This document shows, piece after piece, positions 1 through 11,831 of a stretch of DNA of 64,000 nt; the first letter of the stretch is position 1; the number at the start of each line of letters is the position of its first letter. The stretch is from Maylandia zebra. Its lineage: Eukaryota > Chordata > Actinopteri > Cichliformes > Cichlidae. The notes below the pieces were generated by a model. That model had not been told where the DNA came from and did not search any database. It saw only the letters and a program-made list of their open reading frames with translations. The stretch spans positions 4,966,844-5,030,843 of the forward strand of contig NC_135178.1 of the NCBI RefSeq assembly GCF_041146795.1. The letters are read 5' to 3'. The position numbers were made by a program, and so were the translations under genes.

Positions 1-880
1 CTCTCATCACAGCTTTCCCTGCTTCCCATAGAACAGAAGCAGATATTCCGGGAGTGTCATTAAAGTCTAAATATGAAGTCCATTCCTTTTTAAAGTATTT
101 AATAAAGTCTTCATCTTTAAGTAGTGATATATTAAATCTCCAGTTTTTACTTGGCGTAGTATTATTCTTGTGCATTAGTGTTAAAGATACAGGAGCATGA
201 TCGCTGACAGCTATAGGATGAATCTCAGTGTCTGAAATGTCACACAGCAGTGAGCTGCTGACCAAAAAATAATCCAGACGAGAGTAAGAGTGATGAACAT
301 GCGAGAAAAAAGTATATTCCTTACTGGTGGGGTGAAGAGAGCGCCATGCATCGCAAAGACCAAAGTCGTTCATATACTGTTTGATTATATTTGTGGACTG
401 CCAATTACGCTGAGTTCCTGTTGTGTTGAGCCTATCCATTTCTTCATTTAGTCCAAGGTTGAGGTCACCGCCAAGAATGAGTGTGCAATCAAGGTGTTCA
501 GAGAGTGCACTAAAAAAACCGTGGAAGAATGAGGGTTCATCAACATTTGGACCATATATACTAACAATACATAGTTTTTTGTTCAATATTGATAGTTTAA
601 TAATTAGAAATCTACCCTCTGGATCTATAACTGTATCGAGTACTGTAAAATTAACATTTTTATGTATTAAAATTGCTACTCCCCGTTGTCTAGAATTATA
701 ACCGGCTGCAAACGCGTTAGGAAACTCAGGTGTTTTAAGTTCGTTTAAACCTGTGACAGGTTTGTGAGTTTCTTGTAATAAAACAACATCTGCCTGTAGT
801 TTTTTAAGCTGGTTAAATATTTTTAACCTCTTTCCTCTGGTGCCAGCTCCATTTACATTCCATGTGACAAACCTCAGCAT
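1..880 (-). pseudogene. L1-type LINE ORF2, N-terminal endonuclease part (runs off the window)
   Basis: Reading the minus strand from the ATG at 880, the frame stays open for 293 codons to the window edge. It opens with MLRFVTWNVNGAGTRGKR, the usual start of an L1 apurinic-like endonuclease. Further landmarks follow in order: LLQETHK (catalytic Glu near residue 37), SIYGPN, GGDLNLGLNEEMDR, SRLDYFLVS and SDHAPVSL. Together these are the endonuclease/exonuclease/phosphatase fold that nicks target DNA for target-primed reverse transcription. The reverse transcriptase part would lie to the left, outside the window. ORF1 of the same element lies upstream at 1421-2434 in the same orientation. No stop or frameshift is visible, so this copy could be young, but completeness cannot be judged. 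It is typed as pseudogene only because it is partial here. Confidence 0.88.
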
Positions 881-1420
881 GCCCTTAATTGTGCGTGTAT
901 GTTTAATGATGTATGCTGGGTGTTTCGTTTAGACAGGTGGAGAGAATATGGAAACATCCCTTGTTTGTAAATAGAAAGAGAAAAAGAAGTGTGGTGAGAG
1001 ACTCCATAAGTCTGACTATGTGTGTGAATATTCACTAATATGAACAAGCGTGGCTTGCTTATGTGTCCTGCAAGTCTGTGCGTGCTGTGAGGCTGTTGTG
1101 AATGTGCTGCCGTTGAGCTGATGTGTTTGCGTGATCGTGTTGTGAAAATATGGAGAAATAGAGGGTGTTGTTTGTAGGTGAGTGGGGAAGTAGGTGATCA
1201 CAGCAGTGAAAGACAAGAGAAAGAAAGAAACCACATGAACTGTGAGCGACAACAAAAAAAAGGAAACGAAACGGAAACATTCCAATTAAAGCAATGACGG
1301 AGGGTGACGGTATTATATCTGCTATGACATCCTACTGATATTACTAGGTTAAACACATTTTAAAGGAGAAAGTGTGAATGAATAAGAAAAGAGTGTAGCG
1401 GGTTCTTATCTGGAGTGCAG
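881..1420 (-). other. L1 inter-ORF spacer
   Basis: This 540-bp stretch separates ORF1 from ORF2 of the minus-strand L1. It is rich in short purine runs and has no convincing coding frame. The small minus-strand frames here show no recognisable domain. Confidence 0.5.
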
Positions 1421-2434
1421 TTAATATAACCACGGTGTGGTGCCGGGGTCGCGGTACAGCTGTCCGTCCACGTAGAGCCGGTCCACAGCGATGACAGCAC
1501 GGGAGCCTTTCTGGATAAAGCTACGTCGAACTGGGAACAGGACCTTGCGTCGTTCCAGGATCTCTTTGGGGAACTGGTCGTTCACGCTGAAGTCCGTTCC
1601 TTTCAGCTCTCTGCCGCGACTCTTCACCTGTTCCTTTTGTTTGAATTGGCTGAATTTGGCCACAATAGGCCGTGGTCTCCCGGTCCGCGACCTCACGCCC
1701 CCCAAGCGATGTACTCTATCGAAGTCGATGTTCTTTACGGTGTCCTCCGGCAGCTTCAGGTGGATTTTAATGAAGCTTTTCACCGTTGCCTCTGCGTCCT
1801 CTCCGGCAGTTTCTGGAATACCAGAAAACACAAGATTATCTCTCATGCTACGGGCTTGTAAATCGATAACGGACTCTTTTATTTTTTTATTTTCAATGTT
1901 TAGCTGGGTCACGTTATCGGTGAGAGATTTAACCGACTCCCGTAGCGTGGCATTTTCAGCGGCAAGCGTTTCCACCTGCCGCTGGCTGAATTCCAGGGAT
2001 TCTCTCAGAGATTTAAATTCCCGGTGTAAGATCTCCACCAGGGACAGCCTCGCATCGAAACTGGACAATCGCTTGTCGATGGACTCCAGGATTTCTGCGA
2101 TGTCTTTGCCGGCAGGCGATGTTGTACCGGGGGAGTCTGCCTGGCGACTTCTCTTCGATGACGGCGTCTCGATTTTGGCCGGGGAAGATGCACTCTGGGC
2201 CTTATGCATTACTAAATCTTGAAAACAGCGGTCGATGTAATCTTGGAGAGCGTCTAAACTCTCCCCGTTGTCCTCCAGGGTGTTAGAGATGATAAAACAG
2301 ATGTTGTTAGTTATATGACAATTGATTAGTATATTTGGAAAATATTTGGAAATACTGAAGCTTGGAAAACCTTTGTTAAACTCTATGCTACCATTTGCTT
2401 TTTCTCCGCCAAAATCTCCGGCGTCTGACGTCAC
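1421..2434 (-). CDS. L1-type LINE ORF1 protein (RNA-binding)
   Basis: An open frame of 337 codons. The middle (about residues 105-185) is a long charged coiled coil (KRLSSFDARLSLVEILHREF onward), the part that trimerises L1 ORF1 proteins. It is followed by an RRM-like core starting at ARSMRDNLVFSGIPE and a C-terminal domain with VHRLGG and RPRPIVAKF. This order is that of fish L1/Tx1-type ORF1, a nucleic-acid chaperone that coats LINE RNA. The first 50 or so residues look unlike the rest, so a start at the later Met before HKAQSASSPAKIETPSSKR is possible. The frame is intact and pairs with the open endonuclease frame at 1-880. Exact family not established. Confidence 0.85.
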   Translation of the reverse strand: MTSDAGDFGGEKANGSIEFNKGFPSFSISKYFPNILINCHITNNICFIISNTLEDNGESLDALQDYIDRCFQDLVMHKAQSASSPAKIETPSSKRSRQADSPGTTSPAGKDIAEILESIDKRLSSFDARLSLVEILHREFKSLRESLEFSQRQVETLAAENATLRESVKSLTDNVTQLNIENKKIKESVIDLQARSMRDNLVFSGIPETAGEDAEATVKSFIKIHLKLPEDTVKNIDFDRVHRLGGVRSRTGRPRPIVAKFSQFKQKEQVKSRGRELKGTDFSVNDQFPKEILERRKVLFPVRRSFIQKGSRAVIAVDRLYVDGQLYRDPGTTPWLY

Positions 2435-2924
2435 CTACAACATCACTTCCGTCACTTACCTCTCCTTCCGTCACTTACCACCACACCTGCATGCTCAGAA
2501 CTGTTATTTGTAAATGAAATGTTACTTACCTTGAAATGTCTTTTACAAAAGCTTGCACCATGCAACCCAACATGTGTGAATTTGCCCGGGCTAGTTAAGT
2601 CGGTAGGGGAGGGAATTTGAAATCAGAAGTTACAGTGGAAAAAGAATAAGTTATCTATTCAATTTCTTTAAGTAATTACAACTTGAATTTTATTTTAAAC
2701 CCACTAACATTGGGATTTAATTTCAAATTACATATAAAATTAATTTAATGTAATTACCAACATTATTATTTCAACACAACCCAAAAAAATAAAGTTTGCA
2801 ACTTAGAAGGTCTATCTTAATCAATAAATTAGAATTTTTATGTTGCAGCCATGGATTTAATCAAGTGGTGGTAAAAGGCCTGATGAATTACTTTTTAGAG
2901 TGATAGGCAGTATAATCAAAAGGC
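2435..2924. other. No gene seen; probable L1 5' end plus AT-rich flank
   Basis: The right flank of the L1. The 5' end of the element should lie in the first 100-150 bp, but no TSD was found. The rest is AT-rich without coding or repeat landmarks I can name. Confidence 0.4.
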
Positions 2925-4595
2925 ATATCATATATTTTCACTGCTATGCAGATGACACACAATTTTATGAATCCATGAAGCCAGATAACACACAGCAATT
3001 GTTTAAACTGCAGGAATGTCTTAAATAGGGGTGGGTTTTTATAATCGATTCATCGATTAAAATCGATTCTGGCTTGGATAACGTAAAATCGATTCATTAA
3101 AATCCTGAATCGATTTTTTAATATAAATTTATTTTGTCCGAAATGCCAGAATCTCTGGTGACATCTCACAAAATTTCAAGAACCACCAAACAGTAAATGA
3201 GAGCAGGTACAGGGATTCTGCACATAGACTTAAACACACAGCGCGACCCGCGGATCAGAATCAGTTAGATGTCGCCTTTCTCACAGTCGGGGCTGAAAGC
3301 CGACAGCTCGCTGATCCGGGTCCGCGCTTTGTGTTCACGCCCTTTATGCGCTGATTCTAAAGCTGTTAGTTTGATCTCTCTCCAAACAATATTGACCGAA
3401 TCAGCAGCAAAAGAAGATCCAAACGCTTCACATAAACATTGTCATGAATTCACTCTTTTACTGTTTTGCTTCCATTGCGATGCGCAGCTCTCTCTCTCTC
3501 CCTCTCTCCCTCCCCCTCTCCCCCCCCCCCCCCCCCTCCTCTCTCGAACAGTTTCGCTTTCTTCATTATTCGCTTGCTTGTTACACAAGTCTACTGTTGT
3601 TTACAGCGCTGTCGGCCGCTGTTTTTTCCCCTTTTACATTCTTCCGAAAAGAAAACCTCATTTCTGCTGTTCAATACTGAACAAATTGAAACTTTTTAAA
3701 ATTATTCAAAATGCAAAATGCTTAGCCATGTCTCTAATAAAACCGCTGTAACGTCAGAGGTAATGTTGATTAATTAATGGTTTTCTTTCGTTTTTGATGT
3801 ACTGCAGAATATTTTTATAAAATCCCAGGCCAGGAAAATCACCTACATGTTTTTCTGTGTTTTATCTTCAGCTACTTTGACACAAAGGCATCTGCTGTGA
3901 TGCTCACACCTTGGATAAAGTCTTGAGAGTGTCAGCTTCCTTTTTATAGATACAAAAATATGTAAATGTCCTGATCTGAATTATATCTCTGACTGTCAAA
4001 ATTTCCCAGATTTAAATCGAATCGAATCGAATTAAATCGAATCGTGGATCGAATCGATTCGGGACCTTGTGAATCGGAATTGAATCGATTCTAGAAATCA
4101 GTGACGATACCCAGCCCTAGTCTTAAAGACATAAATACCTGGAAGACCTCTAACTTTCTGCTTCTAAATGCAAATAAAACTGAGGTTATTGTACTTGGCC
4201 CAGAAAATCTTAGAAATATGGTAGCTAACCAGATTCTTACTCTGGATGGCATTACCTTGGCCTCCAGTAACACTGTGAGGAACCTTGGAGTCATTTTTGA
4301 CCAGGAAATGCCCTTCAATATTTCTCCTATATTGGCTTCCTTCATTGGCTCCCTGTTAAATCCAGAATTGGATTCAAAATCCTGCTCCTCACATACAAGG
4401 TCTTAAACAATCAGACCCCATCTTATTTCAATAACCTTATAGTACCATATCACCCCATTAGAGCACTTCCTTCTTGCACTGCAGGCTTACTTGTTGTTCC
4501 TAAAGTATTTAAAAGTAGAATGGGAGGCAGAGCCTTCAGTTTTCAGGTCCCTCTTCTGTGGAACCAGCTTGGTCAGGTGACCCTGAATCCTTGAT
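2925..4595 (+). pseudogene. L2-like LINE reverse transcriptase fragment, split by a hAT element
   Basis: The left piece (about 2925-3025) encodes a decayed FHCYADDTQFYESMKPDN segment, the reverse transcriptase YADD box. The right piece (4128-4595) continues directly with DINTWKTSNFLLLNANKTEV, VRNLGVIFDQEM and a C-terminal block with SRMGGRAFSFQVPLLWNQL in a shifted frame. The two pieces abut exactly once the element at 3026-4119 and one copy of its TSD are removed. The region after GVIFDQEM is internally deleted, so it is non-functional. The wording resembles fish L2/Maui-type LINEs; clade assignment is by motif memory. Confidence 0.75.
3026..4119. mobile_element. Non-autonomous hAT-type DNA transposon (1094 bp)
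   Basis: Ends are inverted: TAGGGGTGGG at the left and CCCAGCCCTA at the right. It is flanked by a perfect 8-bp duplication, GTCTTAAA (3018-3025 and 4120-4127), the TSD length of hAT transposons. AATCGAT-rich subterminal blocks lie at both ends, and a pyrimidine tract with a long C run lies near 3487-3540. No transposase frame remains, so it depends on a partner enzyme. It sits inside an L2-like LINE. Confidence 0.88.
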
Positions 4596-4624
4596 TAGTT
4601 ATGCTGCAGAGCAATACTGGAATA

Positions 4625-4905
4625 GCACATGGAAAAAGACACAACACATAACAACAATGTCCAGTGGCTAGTGGAGATAAGAGCACATTACAGCGACCTC
4701 CCTGAACTAGCTCCAGTGACCATCACAGTGACAGACATCCAAGAAAGAGCCTCGAGCATGAAGTGTTAGACAGCACCAGGCCCTGGTATGATTTCTGCCC
4801 AGTGGCTAAAGAAGCTAACTGCACTCCATGAGCACCTGGCTGCACAAATAAACCTGCTGCTGTTGGATGACACACAAGGGCAGACAGGCCTGATCCCCAA
4901 TCCGA
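4625..4905 (+). pseudogene. Decayed LINE reverse transcriptase fragment
   Basis: The + strand reads EIRAHYSDLPELAPVTITVT and, after a stop, APGPGMISAQWLKKLTALHE. This resembles the finger region of another fish non-LTR reverse transcriptase family. It is short, has in-frame stops and no defined ends. Confidence 0.45.
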
Positions 4906-4919
4906 TTGTTCAGTCTGAC

Positions 4920-6270
4920 GTTACTAGCCGTGTCTGGGTTTAAACTCCGCTGCAGGTCCATATATCAAACGATCACTATGGCATTACTGAGAGTTGAAAA
5001 ACTGTCTAAAGTCTTTCATCTTTAATAAAATGATCAGCGTTCTGCTCTACCAGGTGTAACAATTGAGTTTAACATCCAGGCATCCATGAAAACGGAATTT
5101 ATGACATTTAACGGAGTTAGAAGTTAGCAGGGAGTTAGCTCGCTAGCTTCTATCTAAATACAATATAGCATGTCCTGACTGCGGGGTTTTGGAAACAAAT
5201 TAAAACGTACAGCTCTGCTATCACTTCCTGTCGTGGTCTGGGTGGTTTTCCACAGCATCGGCTCCTCCCCACTGGGTGGAGTCTTTGTTGTTCCTCACCT
5301 GATGGCAATCGTACCAGCAGTATTTATGACCGGCGCACTCAACTGGTCTTCGCCAGATTATCTGCCAACTTTAGTCAGTTCTCGGCCTCATATCCGTTCC
5401 TTGGTGACTCATCGTGTGTATTAACCGTATCTCTGTTTTTCTCGTCAGCCTGTGAAACCCACCTACCAAGTTCTCCTGGATACCAGTTTGCTGCCGCCGG
5501 TAATCCCTCTCCGTTTTGGAACTGCCATTCTCTCCTGCCTGCCTCCCTGCATTGCATACAGCACCCACCTGGACCTCTCCTGCCTCCCCCCTCCACGCAA
5601 CCCCACCTGCAAGCTTGTAAGACAGCTCTGTGTATTATCCTTAGATTCACTCACAACCCTCTGTGGGATTCCCCTGACTGCTCTCTCCTCTGTTTCAGTG
5701 CCCTGGCCCGCCACAGTTTCCCCTGCCCAGTACCTGCACCCAGTTATCCCTGCCATCTAGTTATCATCACAGTATTTTCTCTCGCCTCAGACATCTAGTT
5801 TATGTTCATTGATTCTAGTCTGCACTTTCTGTTAGCCTCTGAGCATTGTAAAATAAAATCTCTTTTCGTTACACCTCACCCCTGGCCTCCGGTTTTGAAT
5901 CTGCACTTGAGTCCATCCCATTTCCACGGGCCACTGTGCCATGACAGTGGCCAGATTATACTGGATTACACTTCCAGCATAAATGAAGACAGAAAACTAA
6001 ACAGCAGTGACGTTTGTAGGATTACTGAAGTTGGGCTAGCTGGTATATAATGATGTGCTACGTGACCGCTAGCGACACAGCTATGTTAGCATAATATAAA
6101 CAAGCTAACTTTTTTTCCACTCGATAAAAGTTAACATGAGTGTTCTCGGTGGTCAGGAACAAATGTAATCGCATGGCAGGATGCTGTAAAAGGACCAAAC
6201 TTCAGCCAGGAGAACAACTGAGATAATCCATCCACATATGAGGTTAGTCATTCATATACTGCTGCATGGG
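4920..6270 (+). mobile_element. Truncated hAT-type element, second copy of the family at 49855-51071, with an insertion
   Basis: Blocks around 4975-5228 and 5966-6240 match 50190-50460 and 50461-50750 closely and in the same order. Neither terminal inverted repeat is present, so both ends are truncated or diverged. Comparing copies shows a 0.74-kb insertion here at 5229-5965. Confidence 0.7.
5229..5965 (+). mobile_element. TGTCRTGG-type insertion inside the hAT copy
   Basis: This stretch is absent from the paralogous copy near 50460. It starts TGTCGTGGTCTGG; CCATGACA ends at 5946. An AATAAA lies near 5850, which gives it an LTR-like 3' end. The flanking 8-mers TCACTTCC and ACACTTCC are nearly identical and may be a TSD, which would place the true right end at about 5965. 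Relatives occur at 24562, 43174 and 55366. Short + strand frames inside show no recognisable domain. Confidence 0.55.
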
Positions 6271-6570
6271 ATGGGCTGTAGTTACATCCTAAGGTTTTAA
6301 AAACTGAGCTTAAATGAATGATTAGCGGTAATAAAAGCCGAGGGAGGTCAACAGTGATCACTGATTGTTTTAGGAGCTTTTTGAGATCAAATAGAAGAAA
6401 ATACATAACGTTAAACATGTTAACAACACAAAAGCCATATTAAACGCAGACTACTTTAGACCCGGAAGTAGGATTCGTCGCGTCATCACTGAACAACCGG
6501 ATAATCTCCAGAAGGAATTGGTCCCATCCAGCATCCAGGCAATAACTTGCCTCAGTACAGCTGGAAGCTA
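6271..6570. other. No gene seen
   Basis: AT-rich sequence continuing from the hAT copy, with no coding or terminal repeat landmarks. Confidence 0.4.
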
Positions 6571-8592
6571 CTATTAAGTATCATTGCAGTTAAGATGCAC
6601 ACATGAAAACATTACTGTTGGCCACATGTCAACAGAGTTATGTGACATTAGTGATGTTTGTACTTTCAACGTTCACTTTGTTTTAAAGCCTTTACTTTAA
6701 AATATACGCCGCTCAATAGTTGATCTTAATCTTACAGAGAATGTGACATTTTATGGATAATTAAAGTCAGTCATATATCCACAAACAAAACAAGCTGAAA
6801 GTCAGTGATGCTGCTCGGTTTGCAGTCCTGAATATCACAGCACAAGCAGGATTCACTGCACTGTTAATGTTAGCTATGTTATATTGCTGCCTCTGTTCGG
6901 TGGTGTCGAGCCAAAGGGACTTTAACGTGTGTTTGAACGAGCTGACGGTTCACTCGTTAAGCTGAAAGAAAGATGCTTTAATCACAGCAGTCACACATGT
7001 GTCCACTGTACCATCTGGAACTCTTCTTGTTTAGCACTCGTAATAACACAAACACTAAATCCTCCTTCTCTTGTGCTGTTTTGTAGCAGTGTGTACACCT
7101 GAGACTGCCACCTGTCTGTCTGTCCTGCACTCTCTCTCTGTTTCTTTCTCTCTGATCGTGGAATAAAAGTATGAACATGTATTTATAAGTTACACTTGTG
7201 TTTGAATCCTGCAGCTTATCACACATTTGATTTCCATGTGTGACAACTGCAAGTGTCCAGAGTGAGGACAGACTGAGGGACCCACTGCTGCACATCATCT
7301 GTGAGGCTTTGCATCCCTGATGATCCACCAGGACAAACTCAGCAGTGTGTGAGGAAGAGGAGGAGGAAGAGCCAGCAGCAGCTGACAGATGGAGAGAATA
7401 GACAGACTGTTCCCTGTTTGTGAAGGACTGCTAGAAAAGTTTAAAATCACTAATTGTCTGTCCTGAATCAGTCTTATTAGGTAATGTTCAAATAATGTTA
7501 TCATCCCAGTGTTTTCAGTGTGGGAGAAAGTACTCAGGGCCTTCAAGTTACACACTATGAAAGGCAGCAACAAGTTTAATATTCAGAAACCTAAAGTGTT
7601 TATCATAAATGTCCATGTTTGTTTCAGTTCAATGAAGCTTTGAGTATTTTGGATTAGTAGTACTGCTGTGTTTGTTGCATCATATTGCTGTAATTGATAA
7701 ATATGCTTTATATATCCTGAGGTAAGTTGATCTATAGTGTTACATCATATTCTATAAGGATGTTATGTGTTTGTTTACTTTCTGCTCAGTTTGACCCATT
7801 TAGCAGAAGTCAGCCTGTTTAAGGCTCTGATATCTATTCTGTATGACTTAAAGCAGTTATGACATGGTATGATTTTCTCACCCAATAAAGGAATATTTAA
7901 TATATCAGTCTACTCTTCATTCTATCAGAAACGGTTATCACAGCTCATAAATTTGCTTTTTACACATATATAAGCATTGAGCCAAATTTAGTAATGCCAA
8001 CATATTAAAAGAACAATATTTGCCTCTTATATATAATACATCTGTATATACACTGTCAAAGATACTTGTCTTTGAGTGAAGATTTAAGGTAATAGGACAT
8101 ATAAATAAATGCAACTTGAATCTTTACTGAAGCTCAGTATTTGACAAGTTCAAACTCACTGCTGTAATAACTAATCATGATTAATATAATAACTATAATA
8201 TTGGCCATATTATATTTACATTATCACAGTGAGACTTTAAACTCATGAACAACATGAGCTAATTGTTATTTACTAGCTAATCTTAAATGACTGCTCAGTA
8301 CAGAAATGAAGCCCAACAATCATGTTTTACAGTCCTGTGGTCTCAGCCTCAGATACTTATTAAATCACACAGAGGTCATATAGAAACGAATGTACAAAAT
8401 ATGTTCTCCTTCATTTCTGTCAAACAAAGCTGTATGAAACATTTCCAGCTTTTAGTGTCATGGTTGCTAGGCAACCTGGGCAGCGCGACAGAGGCTTTAA
8501 CAAGCCTACAAGCCTCTCACTTGAGGACCGTTAAGGCTGCGTACTTTAAGGCTGCAGAACCTGAATTTGGATACAGCCAGAGTAAGGCAATA
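6571..8592 (-). repeat. Partial copies of the GGCTGTATCCC-type DNA element
   Basis: About 6590-6750 and 8340-8592 match, in reverse orientation, sequence near 31180-31320 and 30897-31150 in the nested element of ggt5 intron 9. The right end here (…GGATACAGCCA near 8590) corresponds to its left terminal inverted repeat. Between them, 6760-8330 holds no gene I can support. It may be a longer version of the same element or unrelated filler. Confidence 0.55.
8463..8475 (-). promoter_or_regulatory. X-box-like motif (RFX-type) in a transposon fragment
   Basis: GTTGCTAGGCAAC; its reverse complement fits GTNRCC-N-RGYAAC exactly. This is the RFX transcription factor consensus. A second copy is at 31037-31049. 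Binding is not shown. Confidence 0.4.
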
Positions 8593-8877
8593 GCTGAGGA
8601 GTCAGCAAATTAGGAAGAACTAGACCCAGGTAATCAACATCTATGCCCTGCCCGCGATCAGATACCCTTTTGAGAGAATAAGCTGGCCAAAAAATGAGAC
8701 AGAAGCCAGTGACATCCAAACAAGAAATTTATCTACCATGCATCAAAGGGTTTCAATCCAAATCCAGCACCCTGAGACTTTACACTAAGGAGAAGGAAGT
8801 AGGCCGAGGACTAGTGAGTGTCAAAAACATTGTCCAAGATGAAACAACAGGGATCATATGTTGCATATATATATATT

Positions 8878-10417
<1,540 letters not shown>

Positions 10418-11283
10418 TTTTCTTGTCCATCTTCCATTGGTTTTAATTTTGCACTCCAGTATGAACACAAATCCCCCAACCCAAGGATCACCACAACATA
10501 ACCTAACAGACCTACACCTTAGTTCACAGATTCACTTTGTCTAGGGTTCATTTCTGAGATTTCACACAACCCAGGATTCAAATCATGAACACATAATGGG
10601 CTTGGATTTACAACATTATGAATGAAATGTGCTCTATTTGGAAGCAGCCGGCCCCCTCCCCTTTCGATGGGTGTGTGTGAGACTTTAAATCATCAAACTG
10701 TAAATTTTCAATTGTTATTGATCCCTTTACCCCTGGTCCTAAAGTGTATATTTATTTTCTTACTCTTCTTATATATATTGTTTGTTTACTTGCACTGCTG
10801 TTGTCTCGTCTCTCTATATACTGGACTGTAGCGGAGATGACAATAAAGTTTACTTTGACTTCAGCAGCTTTGACTTTGACTTTGACTCGGTGCGCCTGAA
10901 TTTCGGAAAAACATGCAAATTATAAATCTGTATTATAATGTTTGGTGTTTTCGTGTTTGTTGGTTTGTTTTTATTTAGTTTTATTTTGGTTGGTTATTAG
11001 ATGCTGCTCCAGCCAGCCAGACACTTCCCCGCCGCCCCGCCCTCTCCTCTCTGCGCCGCAAGCAGCAGGCTCACCTCGCAAACGAAGGGCGTCCTTATTC
11101 CCAGGAAATGGGCGATAGAAAACCGATCGGTGCCTGTGCCATTCCCAATATGCGCTGGCTGATGTCGGGGCAGCATGAGTACGACCATTCTTTTTTTATT
11201 TTTTTTGCCGATGCCCGTGATGCCGCCCCGGGCAACCGCCCGTGTCGCCCGTATCAAAAACCGCTACTGGCTACCGGACCCCT
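10418..11283 (+). mobile_element. 5'-truncated hAT element abutting the ggt5 promoter region
   Basis: Closely similar, in the same orientation, to 38028-38937 inside the complete element at 37539-38937. It ends with the same right terminus (…AAAAACCGCTACTGG). The 5' part is missing. The join to the preceding element is at a shared GAACTTTTCTTGTC, which suggests microhomology-mediated recombination. The end lies about 220 bp before the ggt5 start codon. Confidence 0.72.
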
Positions 11284-11502
11284 CTCTGTGTGGAGTGGCC
11301 AGAGAGAGAGAAGCAGCGTCAAACGACGTAGCAGATACCTCTGCTTACCAATGAACACGTCTGCGCCACGCTGCGCCTATCAGTGCCCACACAGCGGAAA
11401 TATGTGCGCAACACGTAGCTGTGCTGTCTGGGGAATCATCAACAAGCGGTAAACTTTCAGAGGAAGTGAACTACTGACGGTTACGCAGAGAAGAAAACAG
11501 CG
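11284..11502 (+). promoter_or_regulatory. ggt5: Putative ggt5 5' UTR/proximal promoter
   Basis: The only non-repeat sequence between the hAT terminus and the ggt5 start codon. No TATA box is obvious. The start codon context is GCGATGT, with a purine at -3. The transcription start site cannot be placed from sequence. Confidence 0.4.
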
Positions 11503-11831
11503 ATGTCTGAGTCAGACGAGGAGCGTGGTACTTTCCGCACCAGCAAGAACACTGAGGGGGCAAATACGACTCCTAATAGCCCCAAGGGGGTTATGGTGAC
11601 ACTACCTTGCTTCTCTTGTTGTCCCAAAATATGCAGCCCAAACGGTCACGCCATCTTCTCTTTTTTTTGTTTTTTGTTTTTAGGTTGTGCAATAGTTGGT
11701 AGTATTTGGTTAGGGGTATGGTTATATAAAAGTAAAGGTCAGGTTGCCCCGTCGGACGACGAGGACCCTAATTGCCGTTTCTCAAAAGCTGCAGTGGCCG
11801 CAGACTCCGAGAATTGTTCGGAGATTGGAAA
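11503..11831 (+). CDS. ggt5: ggt5 coding exon 1
   Basis: Encodes the cytosolic tail, the membrane anchor ([20 protein letters not shown]) and the start of the ectodomain. The donor is GAAA/GTGAGT, phase 2. The first ATG is chosen because the tail reads open; Met31 is an alternative start that would leave a shorter tail. Confidence 0.85.

Noticed and set aside
3440..3751. Proline-rich and serine-rich frames over the pyrimidine/C run
   Set aside because: Low-complexity translation inside a non-autonomous hAT element.
10997..11452. Frames of 86-114 aa upstream of ggt5, similar to those at 38623-38976
   Set aside because: They lie in hAT-derived repeat sequence and show no domain; similarity is due to the repeat.
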